From Fennellomyces sp. T-0311 (lineage: Eukaryota; Mucoromycota; Mucoromycetes; Mucorales; Lichtheimiaceae), in the NCBI GenBank assembly GCA_025266875.1, contig JALLLT010000011.1, positions 372,001-436,000 on the forward strand: DNA of 64,000 nucleotides, given 5' to 3'. Shown here one piece after another: positions 33,564-45,913 of the stretch (its first letter is position 1; every line of letters starts with the position of its first letter). The position numbers were made by a program, and so were the translations under genes. A model generated the notes under the pieces. The model was not told the DNA's origin, searched no databases, and worked only from the letters and a program-made list of their open reading frames with translations.

Positions 33564-35480
33564 ATGTCGCATCCTCTCGATCCTCATCCCTCCTCCAGCC
33601 GAGATTCCATTACCTCCAGCCCCGTACCTGCCAGCACCGACGACGAGGACTATGAAGACTTTATGAGCAAGTCGCCCGAGTTTACTCCTGGCCGTCCCAT
33701 ATCCTCGCCTGTTCCCGACAATGTCGTTCGCTCCGCAAGTCCGTTTGGAAGACGATACCTGAAGCCCATCAATGGCATCCAAACCAAGGGCTTTGCTCGG
33801 TCTGGTAAGCTTGCGAGTACCTGTTCACTGGCTGTGATGGCTTACCGATCCGAGTAGCACAGCGACGTTCTTCGGTTCTTACACTTGGCTCCATTGAACG
33901 GCTCCAGAATTTTTATGCGAACAAGGACCTGAAGGTCAACAAGTAAGGGCATGGGATCCATGCTGTACAAAGTGTCACTCACGCATGTTTGTTTGTTCAT
34001 AAAAAGGGCTGGCATGCTTGGCTTCAGACGGGAAGTCTTGGTGGAAGAGCCGGAGGACCTGGATCAGCTACCAACGCCACAAGCGCCACCGCCCAGCTGG
34101 AGGGATTTGGATGTGGAAACCGACCTCGACGTTCTTTTATCACTATGCTTCGACGATATCCAACAGACATTAACGGTGTGGGCCATGGTAACCGGGCCCA
34201 GAGAGCACTCGAGCTTGAGCAGTCGAGAAAGCCACACCAGCAACGACAGCGACGAGGGGTTCCAGATCTTGCCGCTGCTGGACTCTGTGACGAAGATGAT
34301 CAATTCTGTAAAAAATTACATGCACCAGCGACATGATTTGTCCGATGGAGCCTCGCAGAAAGTCCGCCATGCAGCACTTGACCTTCTCGAGTCCATCAAG
34401 TCATTGGAGACCCGGTATCGCAAAGACCAGGAGGCTGCGGATGACGGAGAGTACGCCTATCACACTTCGGAATTCGGCAAGCTCGAGAAGGAGCGCAAAG
34501 CCATCCACAACTATCTATCGGCCGTCGAAAAGCACGCCTTCAATCCACCGCATCATATCGGTGGCTCGCCCGCCGCCTTCTCCTCAGAGATACGGGCGCT
34601 CATGGCTAAAACATACGTGGAGGATGCTCCGGATTCGCCGCAGCCGCAGCAGGCGACCCCCGCGGGATTGCCAGATTGGCTGCAGAGGGGAACGTTTCAG
34701 GACGATGCTCTAGGTGGGTTATCTTTCGACATGGCCGATGCCGACAAAGAATGCAAATTAAACATATTAACAAGCCGTGGAAACTTAGGCCGCTACCATG
34801 CGCTGCTTAACGATAATCGATTCAATATGAATGGCGACGCCTCCGTGGAATCGGCAGATGCTATTCCAGATCCGCACGAGGATCGAGATGCATTCCTGTC
34901 CTATCTGGCGTAAGTCTCCTTCAATCCACTCTTTGTTCGAGCAGGGAGCTCATCGCTACAAATAGGGACGGAATCACCCTCTGCAACGTATACAATAATA
35001 TTGTGAAGCGGTCTCGACGGCCCTTTGGTTTCATCTCCAAGATCCATCCGGACACAAAGCGCACTTACAGAGCCATCGAGAATCTGCGCTTCTTCACAGC
35101 GTGAGTTGTTGCCATCGTCTGTTTTGTTTGTACTGGATGTTCATTCCTGTTTTTTTTAGCGCATGCTCTTTCCGCTTTGAGCTTACGTTCCAAGCATTTG
35201 ATCCGTCAGAAGTGGCGCGCAAGACCGAGAAGGGCTTGGACTCTGTATGTTTTGTTTGTCTTATCCGACATTGTGTTTACTTTTCACGTGCTAATCAAAA
35301 TGGTAATAGCTTAATGATGCTGTGGCTGCATTCTGCGAATGTGTTATCAAGGAGCTGCGTGAATACGCCGACTTGGCCAGCAAGCGACGAGCACTGCCGA
35401 CACAACCTCCGGTAGAAGACTTTGTTGCAGAATACCTCGAGAAACGTCTTTCTATCAGCGAAGACATTCCACACAATTAA
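33564..35480 (+). CDS. Fungal protein with calponin-homology-like C terminus
   Basis: About seven exons, roughly 490 residues. The N-terminal 80 residues are Ser/Pro-rich and disordered. A helical middle region follows (LDVLLSLCFDDIQQTLTVWA, LDSVTKMINSVKNYMHQRHD, LDLLESIKSLETRYR). The C-terminal part reads AFLSYLADGITLCNVYNNIV, RPFGFISKIH, TYRAIENLRFFTAACSFRFE and AVAAFCECVIKELREYAD, a pattern typical of calponin-homology domains (DG-x-LC, then ENLRFFxxAC). This suggests binding to actin or another cytoskeletal partner, but the fold call is by eye. A 75-base segment (34714-34788) has GT-AG ends, is a multiple of three and has no stop, so both forms are translatable. The short exon 2 (SVLTLGSIERLQNFYANKD) is joined by clear GTAAGC and GTAAGG donors. 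Confidence 0.7.
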
Positions 35481-35742
35481 TTCACCTTCTTTATAAGAAT
35501 ATCCAATGCATTCTATTAGAGCTTTATATACATATATATAATACCTGTTATCACTAGTATATCTCTACATTCATTCCCTCGACCCATACTATAATGCTGT
35601 AAAATCCCTGAAAAACAAAACTTGTCTAATAAAATCCAACCTATTGCTTAATAAAGTGTTAATTATCTTGCCAACGCGTACCTTCTGCAGCACCCATATT
35701 CATGCTCATCAGAGGGATCCAATGTAAACGCTCTCAGATTTG

Positions 35743-36033
35743 TCAGCATTGGTTGGCCACAAAAATACGTATGTAACCAAGTCCCAAGTAGAGAATGAAT
35801 GTGAACTTGGTGATGCTGTTTTCCTTTTGTTTGATGTATTCATTTTCCTCAGAGTACGTAATCCGGAATATATCTGACAGATAATCTTTGATACGTACAT
35901 GTGAAAACATAATAAAATCGGACAAGTTTGTAATCATAATATTGATTATTACCGTGGTGATGGCAGGAAAGTAAAAAAAGAAAAGAAAAGCTACATTGTA
36001 ATCATCGAGAGTTAACTGCAACGACAGAGCCAT
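35743..36033 (-). CDS. Possible small membrane protein
   Basis: Weak call. 96 codons from ATG at 36033, with two hydrophobic segments (VAFLFFFYFPAITTVIINIM and FTFILYLGLGYIRIFV) around a charged loop. Nothing recognised. Such frames arise easily in T-rich DNA. Confidence 0.2.
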   Translation of the reverse strand: MALSLQLTLDDYNVAFLFFFYFPAITTVIINIMITNLSDFIMFSHVRIKDYLSDIFRITYSEENEYIKQKENSITKFTFILYLGLGYIRIFVANQC

Positions 36034-37433
36034 ACTATAGAGCCGGTATTGTATGACGGAGGCGGACTATTACTGAGGAGACTGCATTAGAAATCAAACA
36101 ATAAAAGTATTTTAGCGTCTTGGCAGGATCGACATGGCCAAACAAAATTTTATCGGATTGTCGCATTTTATTGTTGTCCTAAAGAAGTACGTCTTAACTT
36201 TTCCAACGAGTCGAATAAAATCATTCGACAAGAACCGCCTCATTATGTTTTTCTTTCATTGTCGACTCTTAGTACTATGTTGGTCACCACGAGTACGCAC
36301 ACGCAGAAGTGATTGGATAGTGATGGATATGTATATGAGAGGAGTTCTGCAGGTTGTAAAGTTATGGAAACCCGATCACACGCACATAAGGTAAACTAAG
36401 AATCCCTGATTGCCAAACGAATGTTACTTATATTACGATCATAAAAGCATAAGTATCCATTTTTATATGCCAATGTACGTCAATGTGCTTGTGTGCCCTT
36501 GATGCTATGTCAATTTGGCGCCATAAAATGTTCGACAAGCTCATGTCTCCACGGTAGGTGTGATGTATATGATCCTCGTCGTCATGTTACATTAACACCC
36601 AATTGTGCTTGGCGAATTTATGACTTTCGTAAGGGTAAGGAGACAGAAAATGTTTTCCGGTAAGCATATAAAAACTTTCATAGAGTCTGTTGCTCCCATA
36701 GCGGATATAAGTAGCAGGCACCTGGTTTCTAATTGGTGGCAGCAGTATAAGAATGTTCGACGTCCCTGCGCGCCTTTGGGGACGCGCTTGTTTTATACGG
36801 TGCTCTTTACGCTGCAATACAAGCATAACGTTTGTTTTGTTTTCTAATAGCAATTGATTCATCATTTTATCGAACTATGGCGGTTAGACTGCCCTTCTGC
36901 GACGTTTCCAACCTTCTAGGGGGAACGTTGCACTACGCGCCAAGAGGCAAGCAAAAATGGCCGCCAACAGATGTATATTAGTTTTCGAATGCTGGGTAAT
37001 TCAAAGGTAAGAAAAGCTTACCACCGTATTCTACGGTGCAAATGTACCACATTCTGTGGTAACATACGGAAAAGATAGGCATAAGATGGCTGGAAATTAA
37101 ACGAGGTATATTAAGTGATGGAGACATAAAAGTCTTACCACCAAAATTAGATGCTGCTGTTGGCGAAGGGCAAGACTCTAAGTATATATACAAAATTGGC
37201 GGGTGTATGGCTGGGTATATGTGTGTGGGTATAACCTAATATTCATAAAGAGAGATGGCACTGAAATTCTAGTCTAAGGAGGTCTGAAGGGGAGGGCAAA
37301 TTCTTTTCGGGTTTTGGGTCTGACGGTTTTTTCAGGAATTATTTCTTTGTGATGCTTTTTTTGTTTTTTAAAAAGCTCTACAGAAGAGACTTTAATATTT
37401 CGCTTCCCAGGATTTGAGAAACCGATTAACCTA
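36034..37433. other. Intergenic region, no supported gene
   Basis: Short open stretches on both strands (for example 36134-36394 plus and 36587-36865 minus), without motifs or credible splice partners. The right 170 bases are the 3' region of the 37434 gene. Confidence 0.45.
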
Positions 37434-37811
37434 TTAATGAGTGTAGTGCCCACGCATGAAGGTGTTTGCGATGGCGTATCGTCGTGGGTCGCCACGGTGG
37501 TGCCGATTGTGTCGAAGCACAGCCAACGACCACAAGTACGCGCGGATGCCGAACTTCGCCTCCTCGTCAGTGAGACGCGGGAGCTTAGGAGGAGGAAGAG
37601 GAGGAGGAGGGTACATTGGCACATGCCACATCGACGTGACTCCGTGAGGTGTTTGGGTACCAGGCGGCGAAACCTTCAGCTGGGCGAAGAGGTCGACAAA
37701 GCCATCCTCCCCATCTGGTTGTGGCACAGGCGGCAGATCTGGCGGCACATTGGCCCGCGCACGAGTAGGTCGCTCAAAGTAAGCAGCGAGAAATATACAC
37801 AAGAAAAACAT
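37434..37811 (-). CDS. Short proline-rich protein, function unknown
   Basis: Single exon, 125 residues. Begins with a hydrophobic MFFLCIFLAAYF that could be a short signal or membrane anchor, then Arg-rich RPTRARA, two proline runs (PPDLPPVPQP and YPPPPLPPPKLPRL), the segment DEEAKFGIRAYLWSLAVLR and a His/Arg-rich end. Base composition is clearly more GC-rich than the flanks, in line with coding sequence. A TATA-like box lies 43 bases before the ATG. The two proline runs are candidate SH3/WW ligands (inference). The opposite strand is also open over nearly the same span, but its product is an Arg-rich shadow. Confidence 0.5.
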   Translation of the reverse strand: MFFLCIFLAAYFERPTRARANVPPDLPPVPQPDGEDGFVDLFAQLKVSPPGTQTPHGVTSMWHVPMYPPPPLPPPKLPRLTDEEAKFGIRAYLWSLAVLRHNRHHRGDPRRYAIANTFMRGHYTH

Positions 37812-37853
37812 GGTAATAGATAAGGAAAAGAGAATAGAAAATGAATTTTTTCA

Positions 37854-37862
37854 TTTATTATA
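37854..37862 (-). promoter_or_regulatory. TATA-like box of the proline-rich gene
   Basis: TATAATAAA on the minus strand, 43 bases before the ATG at 37811, followed by a T/C-rich leader. Confidence 0.4.
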
Positions 37863-40086
37863 TTCAAATCAGAAAGCAAATTGACAGCTTGAAGGCCCGT
37901 GTTACACAATTCATGTCAGGGCCATGTTCGACAATGCCATTGAGATCAACCCTCAATAAAATGCACTAGAATCACAAAAAGACCACTTTTGTCGACATTT
38001 ACTGTCATGACGATTGTGTTCATGACACTCGTTACGTGTTGTCATGCTCGCACTTTCATTTCAATAAGATTCCGAATCTCTGTTGAAAATTCTCATATCG
38101 GGTACTGCCCTCGAAGATAATTATTGTAGAGAAGACTGGACCTGTTTAATTCCTCTTATTTTATTCAAAAGTAGAAGTTCTGAGGATTGTGTAGATACTC
38201 GATATGTCTCTTAAGGTGCCCTGTACGTCAAGTTATTAATTGGTGTCAGGGGACACGGACATCACGCAAGCCTTTCCCAAACAGGGCTTCGCTGTGTCAC
38301 TGTCACTCCGCCAGGAACAACCATATCGCTATTATTCAATGTGAAGTATACAGCTCAATATTTTCATGACTGCAATTTAGTGAAGTTGTCTTATTGCCAT
38401 GGGATCGGGTTCTCCTTTGCGAATCAAGAGTAACGATGGAGTATTCTCTGGCAGTAAGTTGCCACGCATAATGTTTGAGATGCTTGCGGTTTCTGCAAAA
38501 ATGGGCATGGTCACTACTTGTTTGTAAAGAGTTTGAAGGTTCGATGCTGTTTTATTTCAGCGGATCATTTCTTTTATATTTCTACGCTGTTAGTAGATGT
38601 GCTCGTAATATTTTGGGAAAGTAACGTGAGTGGATCGGGTCAGCGAATCGCATAGTAAGAGATCATAAGATTAAAACTAAATGATAGGGGCTGTGAGAAA
38701 CAAGCATTGAGGTTAGGCTTGTGGCAAGGTCACAATGATCATACGAGGGAACAATTGATATAATGGTATACTAAGAGAATTTGTAAAGATCGGACGTCAT
38801 GCGTACAATACTAAATGAATGGAAAGGTACCGAGGCCGGAAAAATTACATACATACTGTGTCTAAGTTTGAAAGATGACACTGGTTTCATGGTAATGACA
38901 TTGTATGTAATGCAGCTTACTGCTTCGAGATTGACAGAATATACAAAATGTATGGATCAAGCACTTGAGATGTAATCTGTATGATGGGTAACAGTCTACG
39001 TCGTTCAAATGCTTTTGTATGGTTTTCAGGAATGGACTCCCTCTCGTTGGTATAGCTGAGTGATTGATGCACTTGTAAGTATAAGTCGTTTCCAACCGTT
39101 CTGGATTTATTACTGCAGATGTCTGATGCAAGGCTATTCTTACGGATACGTACATTTTGACAAGTAGAAGGTGCGGAATCAGTCCGTCATGTCAATACCG
39201 TCACCCACATACTTCTTTTTGTCCTTGAGTCGACAGTTGTTCAAGGAAAAGATCGAGCTATCTTTCTTTCCTTGCATCACGAATTTAAAGTATCGACTAG
39301 CTTGTTTCATCATCTTTGCATCTACTAAGACGACTCGCCACCACTTCGTATCATGCACACAAAGGCCACTCGGCGGCACCTTACAAGAACGCAGTCAAAT
39401 TTTACCGCAAGTTACCATTCGCTCGGCATTCTGTCTTTATTCCTTTTCGTAGCTGCAATCTACAACATCTGTCTGTTCTCACAGAGCTCGATATTTTTCA
39501 TTACTGATCAATGGTTGCTAGTCCGTGGCATTGCAACTCGTCCGCGTAAAAGAGATTGAAAACTGTACTTCTTTCCTTCCCTGCCCTGTTACCATGATGT
39601 CCACCCGACGCTTTTTCGTTGTGATGACGCTCTGTTTCTGACAGCATTTACATAGAGCCCATGGATGAAATAGACACATCAACTATGCACTTTACTCGTA
39701 GATATCAACAGGATCAATTGTTTATCACATTATATGTTCTTATTACTCGTATCTACCCGGGGAATACGGTCGCTTCTACATGCACATTGTACCATGGCTG
39801 CAATTGAGTAACTATCCTATCCAATATCATATTGAGATTCAACACCTCCCAGCGTCATACATATTGCCACACCAAACAAGCTCAACTCTGTCTTTCATTT
39901 TAAATCACTATGAAGCATTTTTTTCCATGACAACAGTTTTCATCGGTAGACATGCTTTAATACCGCAAACAAGATTGTTTGCGTTGTTTCAGTAGAAAAA
40001 TGTCATACGATTTTAAGTTCTGAGCCACAAAATCGGCATCGGGCGGCGGCATGATCGAATTTTTTTTTTCTTTCTTTACTTTCGGC
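37863..40086. other. Intergenic region, no supported gene
   Basis: No motif-bearing frame. The last 40 bases carry the pyrimidine-rich leader of the Tpa1 gene. That leader is open in frame from an upstream ATG at 40051, but its residues are only Phe and Ser from the poly-T tract. Confidence 0.5.
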
Positions 40087-41876
40087 ATGTCACCCACTTC
40101 ATCGACCACGCGCCCTGCTGAAGATTCCATTGCTCAACCAGTGAGCAAGCGTCAAAAGACCACCGTGGAGAGCAAGTTCCACGAGGGTTTGCTAGAGGAG
40201 AGTTCTCGCGAAAAAATAAGAAAGGCGTTTATGGAATCCAAGCCGTACCTCCATTGCAAGATTGACAAGCTCATAAATGATGATTTACTACGACGTGTCC
40301 GTAAAGAAATCTTTGAAAACCTGCATTTTACGCTCAAGGAAACGGATATTTACAAGGTTTGTTTTGTAAGGTTCAAAAAATTCTTGACAGGAAACTTATG
40401 CATGAATAACTAGGTACATCAAACGGGCGATCTCGCCAACTTGGATGGCTTGCCTACCGACGAACTGGAACGATTGTCGAGTCTTTTTGAATTGAGAAAT
40501 GCCATTTATTCGCCCGAGTTCCGGGAGTTTATCTCATCCGTCACTGATTCCGGTCCGTTGTCTGGAACTAAAGCGGACATGAGCATCAACAACTACAAGG
40601 AAGGCTGCCACTTGTTGAACCACGATGATGTTATTGGCACTCGGCGTGTTTCCTATATTCTTTACCTGACCGATCCTGATGAGCGATGGGACCCCAAGTA
40701 TGGTGGTGCTCTTGAGCTCTATCCTGTTATCGAGAAGGGCACCCCTGCCAACGAGCCTACTGTCATCATCCCACCCCAATGGAATCAGTTTGTCATGTTC
40801 ACAGTCCAGCCGGGTCACTCGTTCCACTCGGTCGAGGAAGTTGTTCCCGAAGGAAAGCCTCGACTGAGTATCTCTGGCTGGTTCCATATCCCCCAGTCTG
40901 GTGAGCCTGGATACCAAGAAGAACGCGAGGCCGGCGAGTCCAAATCTTCACTCCAGCAGCTCCAAGAAGAGGTAACACGAATAGAGCAGAAGATGCTCCG
41001 TGATATTAAGTGCATGTGCTCTACTAGACTGATTCCAGCGCCAAGTTCGCACACTACGCATCCGCGGACGTTGAGGATGAAGCATTAACGGAAAGTTCAA
41101 TCAAGGAGTTGTCGACGTGGATGAACCCGCACTATCTCGACATCAAGATCCTAAAGCAGATGGCAGATCGGTTTTTGGATGAATCGGCAGTACAGTGCAA
41201 GGAGATCCTAAACAAGGAGTTGTTTGCCCAGCTCCAAAGGGCTACTGCCAAGTTGGATAATGCGCAATTCAAGCAAGACGAAATTGCAGCTCATGGAACG
41301 GGTGTAGGAGAAGGATGGGAGACTTTTGGTCCACCACATCGATTGCGCTATGCCACACTTGCCGCAGATCAATCCAACGCAAACGAAGCAGCGCAGCTCT
41401 ACGCAGGCCTCAAAACCAAATTTGAAACCGAAGCATTCCGAAACTGGCTGGCTGTTGTAGCACAATTGAAGCCACAAGGTTATCGTGGTCAAGTCCGTCG
41501 CTTCCGCCCTGGCCACGACTACACATTGGCAACGACCAACACGCGTGGTCAAGCTGTGCTTGATGCGACATTCTGTATCGCCACCACTCCAAATGCCAAA
41601 GCCAACGAACTGTGGGAAAGCGGTGAATGCGGTGGCTACGAGTGCTATATGGCTCCTCATGATGAAGAAGAGGATCCAGCTACGTACAAGGCAGCAGACG
41701 AAGACGGCGCATTGCTGACCACGCCTGCTGGATGCAACGAACTGTTGCTGGTTCTGAGGGATGAAGGTGTGATGCGATTCACCAAATATGTCAGCGCGCG
41801 GGCACCTGGATCACGATGGGATTTGGCGTTCGAATACGACTTGCCAGAGGAAGATGAGGAGGAAGAGACGGCATAG
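40087..41876 (+). CDS. TPA1: Tpa1/OGFOD1 prolyl hydroxylase of ribosomal protein uS12
   Basis: 2-oxoglutarate and Fe(II) dependent dioxygenase that hydroxylates a proline of Rps23 (uS12) in the decoding centre and affects translation termination and stress responses. Three exons, about 560 residues. The N-terminal catalytic double-stranded beta helix carries the iron ligands HDD in LLNHDDVIG and the distal His in [11 protein letters not shown], plus the 2-oxoglutarate-binding Arg in [10 protein letters not shown]. The C-terminal non-catalytic oxygenase-like domain is complete ([43 protein letters not shown]) and ends in an acidic tail. A predicted nuclear signal SKRQK is near residue 20. Convergent with the nucleotidyltransferase, 48 bases between stops. 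Confidence 0.95.
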
Positions 41877-41924
41877 AACAGTGCTTTATTGTGTATATAT
41901 AAAATTAAAAGTGCTTTCTGTTTT

Positions 41925-42759
41925 CTACGCAAAGTACTCATTGGCTTCTATGTAAGATTTAAGCCCTCCAACGTCAATGCGGCCCGAGATCGGGTATGTC
42001 TTGACTTTGAAGCGAGGATAGAGGTAAGCCAATAGCTTGCCGGTAGCATCATACGTTTCTTTGGGTTGTCCCTTTGTCTCCTCGACGAATTTTTCGATCA
42101 GGGGTAGCGCCTCTTGATCGAATAGATAGAAGCACGGACAAGCCAAGCGAGAGGTCGTATCGGTCGAATTAGGCTTCTCCAAAAAGCTAGTGATGGTGCC
42201 GCCGCTGTCGGTTTCGACGATACCGAACTTGTGCACCTCGCTGTCGTGCACGTGATACGTTGTCACCAAGCAACTGCGGGGCGAAATATGATTCAGCAGA
42301 TCGATGAGCTTAAAGTCGTTCAAGAACAGAGTGTCGCCTCCAATCACAAGGACATCGTCATTCTGGAGCTTAAAGTGGCGAATACCAAAGGCAATATCGG
42401 GCACAGCACCCAGCCGTGTCTCGTTCGTCAAGGTGCCATCGCTGACAATATTCTCTTGGGGTAAATTGTTGCGCTTGGCCCAGGCAACGAAAGCATCGTA
42501 GGTAGCGCCATTCGTGACAACGTAGACATCGTTTATGCTGTGATGACGGAACAGTTCCAGCCAATGGGAGATGAGAGCATCGCGACCGCCGAGTGGAAGT
42601 AGGGCTTTGGGAACACCAAGCAGGTGCTTGTATTCAGGTGCCGCGTGCAGATCGCGTTGGAGTCGTGTACCGTATCCAGCGCCAAGAATAAGAACTGTAT
42701 GCTCCTTTGTTTGTTACCTCCCCTTTTAATATACCCCATCCTTCCCCGTTACCTTTCAT
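41925..42759 (-). CDS. Sugar-phosphate nucleotidyltransferase-like protein
   Basis: GT-A fold NTP-transferase, related to glucose-1-phosphate thymidylyl- and mannose-1-phosphate guanylyl-transferases. Two exons: 42759-42753 (ATGAAAG, seven bases) and 42694-41925. The sum is 777 bases, 258 residues. The splice restores the nucleotide-binding start MKVLILGAGYGTRL. Further markers: KALLPLGGR, YVVTNGATYDAF, VIGGDTLF (metal-binding Asp), TSFLEKPNS, and GRIDVGGLKSYIEANEYF at the end, which resembles the last helix of nucleotidyltransferases. There is no left-handed beta-helix domain, so it is a single-domain enzyme. The substrate cannot be told from sequence. The tiny first exon would be missed by most gene finders. 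Confidence 0.85.
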
Positions 42760-45700
42760 TTAATTATGTAAGTTAAAGAAAGAAGTTCCGAATGAAAGGG
42801 TTTGGGTAACCTTTTTCTGTGCTAGCTTGATCCCATTAAATGCACCCGGAACCACACTAGATGTTGTGCGACACGCGCGCGTTGGTTTTGTTGCTTTTTT
42901 AAATGAAAACTTGGTTTCGTTACTTTAACAGCCTATTTAAGCTTTGTAAACGCCCCTTATGCCTTGGAAAGCGATTCTGGAGTCGAGGACACTGTATTTA
43001 ATATAACTTGGTAGATCAGCGGGTGCTGAAGACCAAATTACGGGCTGAAAGCTTTCTTGCTCGCTGCATCTCAACCTGTCCGAGCATTTTTTGCCATGCC
43101 ACAGGTTATCGTTCCAGCTGACATTCTAAACGTGGCTACCGTTGTTGAAGCGGAAATGGATGGATACACAAATTTGATCCAGCTGTACCACTAAAGGAAA
43201 CACAGCTGCACCAGTTCCAAGATTGAATACGGGATGGTAGAAGAGATCGTTTTCGATAATATGCTATAAAAGAGACGGAGTCCAACGGCAAGCTATATAT
43301 AAGATACGTCGACGTTATATAATTTCATGGTACCGGGTAATATTATTCGCATATATCCATAAGTGACAATTGCGGGAATTGCTCCTGAACTCTAAAACAT
43401 AGGTTACTTTCATGGGTCACTTCCCTTACTGTTCCAATTTAGTACCGAAAGATGATGGGGATTCACACGAGCCAAAGAATCGATAGCGTGTATGTATTTT
43501 GAAGCCGCAAATTCAACAGCGTATGTCTCATCATCAGGCTGATATGCATTCCTGGTCAAGCATTCAATGATCAACGTCATCATATCTCCAGTTCAGGCAC
43601 AGAAAGCAGTGTACAATTGATACGCCATACGGCCATTGGTTATCTGTAAATGGTATCCTATTTTCTAGCAGCATAGTGGAAAAGCCACGATACTTTACCT
43701 TTCGTACTTTGTTTGTTTGCAATACAAGTAGGTATGCGTGTTTAAAAAAATGACTCTGAGATATGACCCGTTAGCTTAACAACCGATGCTGTATGGTGCA
43801 ATCTGCGAATTTTTTTACTTCTTACTTTCTAACTTCATATGCATAACCATTTTCGCTATCGGGTTCGTTGCCAGGCCAGTGCATCCATATACAACTTTCA
43901 TCGTCCAGCGGATTGAAATAGCAACCAGCTCATGCTCCAAGATGAAGACACCAAGTTCTCTCCAAAAGTGTAATACAAGTACCTATACTTGTACTGCTGA
44001 ACGTCAATTGGATCTATTCAAGCAGCAGTTTTCTGTGATGTACGCCTCATTCTCAGGAACATATCCAACCAGGCTTTATCTTCTCTGGTATCATTATCAC
44101 GCTGGACCAGAAAGCTATTCGATAGCAAAGTCAATCTGATATCGTATCGCCACTGATGGCAGATTAACAACGCTCTCTCGATTTAAGCACACTGTTATTG
44201 ACGTGAAGAACCACATTATTAATCTACATACAAAACAATCAAGCGCTAGCGCTGGATCTTGTAGTTTCATCGATACAGTAACATTCCTTTTGCCATCTTT
44301 TGCGGGGTTATACAGGACATGTTTCATATGCTCCTTACAGCTCTTAACTTCTTCTAACGACATTAAACTAACAACGATGCTCGGAATTGTCTTGAAGGAA
44401 ATAAGGTGAATAAATTAGCTGAAAATTCATAAGTAATGGCATGAGTGTCTGATAACGCATCATAAGAGTTGGCCCCATCGTATAAACTCATAGCAGCGGA
44501 GAAATTGGTGTTACGTAAACGGAATACATCTTGGAGTGGATTTATCCTTCGAGATTACCTGAAATCTGATCATTGAAAAGCTATGTGCTCAGATGATCGC
44601 CTCGGTAATCAATTTGGCAGCCGAGTTAAATGCGCAAGTTACGTCCATCTAAATTGATTTTTACTACTCTACATGCAATGAAAATGATAGTATCCTTCCA
44701 CTGGAATTGTTCTGTTATCACTCCCGTTGCACTCAAGTATAATTTTTGGACAAAGTATCGTCCAAGCAGCGTAGTGCTTCGACAGCCATGCCAAATAAAT
44801 CTGGTGCTTCAGACTTTGAATTGTTGTTCAAGAAGATAACGTGTCAGAAGATGTTGCAGAGTTATGCTCAATTTTCTAACATGGCTATTAGAGTGTGAAG
44901 GGGACGAACTGCATCTGGGCTGCGACAGCACGGTGGCCGCAGTACCTGTGAGAACAACGATAAAGAGACAAGGTATTTTACAGTATAAAAATATCGTCTT
45001 GACGTCAAGACGGACGCCAAAATGTATCATGATCTTGGTAAGCTGTACAGAGACGGCAATAATGCGCTGGATAGATTGGTCGATGTACGATTTGGACCGC
45101 ATGTGTCCGATGTGGTATTCCCCCGCAAGGGATGATACGAATCAAATCGCTCTTACGTACTGCGGTTGCAGCTATTTTACCTCCAAAGATCCAACCGGGT
45201 TACGTTCTAGCTTCATCTAACTGCAAGGAAGCAATATACAATGGCCTGTCAGCCCTATTTTATACATCTAAACATTCGTATATACCACAGGCAAGCGACC
45301 TTACCTCTACACATAGGGCGGGTCCACATAATTTTTCAAGATTTGTGGCTAATAAATGTATCAACCTACTAAAACATTTGGACGTTATTCATATGACCCA
45401 ACCCTGATTCAATGGGCGACGGGCAAGTATTTGTATATAACAGGTGAAATGAAGTGGCCACGGGGGATATGATGTAACATGATCACACATTTTACCCACG
45501 TGCTAGTTTATAATACCTTTTGGGAAGGGCAGTGGCCATGGTAACCCACTGTGAGAGATCCAGTTCAAGTAACTGAAAATGATAAAACCGATTTATAACA
45601 GATTTATAACACAGATGGGCGAGTTGCTTATCGGAAAGCTGCATCGTGCAGTGCAAGGGATTCGATTTGTTCCTCGACGATATGAGCACGTAAGGTGACA

Positions 45701-45913
45701 AACGGTGTGAATGAACTCAGCAGTCTATACTGGCTTACATGAAAGAAAAAGGCATCTTTTTTCCAGGAGTAAGACGACTTACGTATGGGTTGACAAGTCC
45801 TATTCACACACCGAATTTAGCTGACTAACGTTCATCCGGTAAAATATATGCCCCACACACCGAAGCTGGGCTTTTTTTGATCCCCACAATCTCTTTCTTA
45901 CCTGTCAGCACAA
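42760..45913. other. Intergenic region, no supported gene
   Basis: About 3.1 kb. Weak items only: a plus-strand frame from ATG 43786 (117 codons) with a hydrophobic start and cysteine-containing body; a plus-strand frame 44864-45220; and a short frame at 43095-43193 (MPQVIVPADILNVATVVEAE). None has a recognisable domain or a consistent splice model. An imperfect tandem copy of GATTTATAACA is at about 45589-45611. The right end holds the VWA8 promoter, with ATATATG near 45844 and a T-run near 45873. Confidence 0.4.

Noticed and set aside
43786..44139. Plus-strand frame with hydrophobic start and cysteines
   Set aside because: The hydrophobic start is long and T-rich, the body matches nothing, and I could not build a continuing exon.
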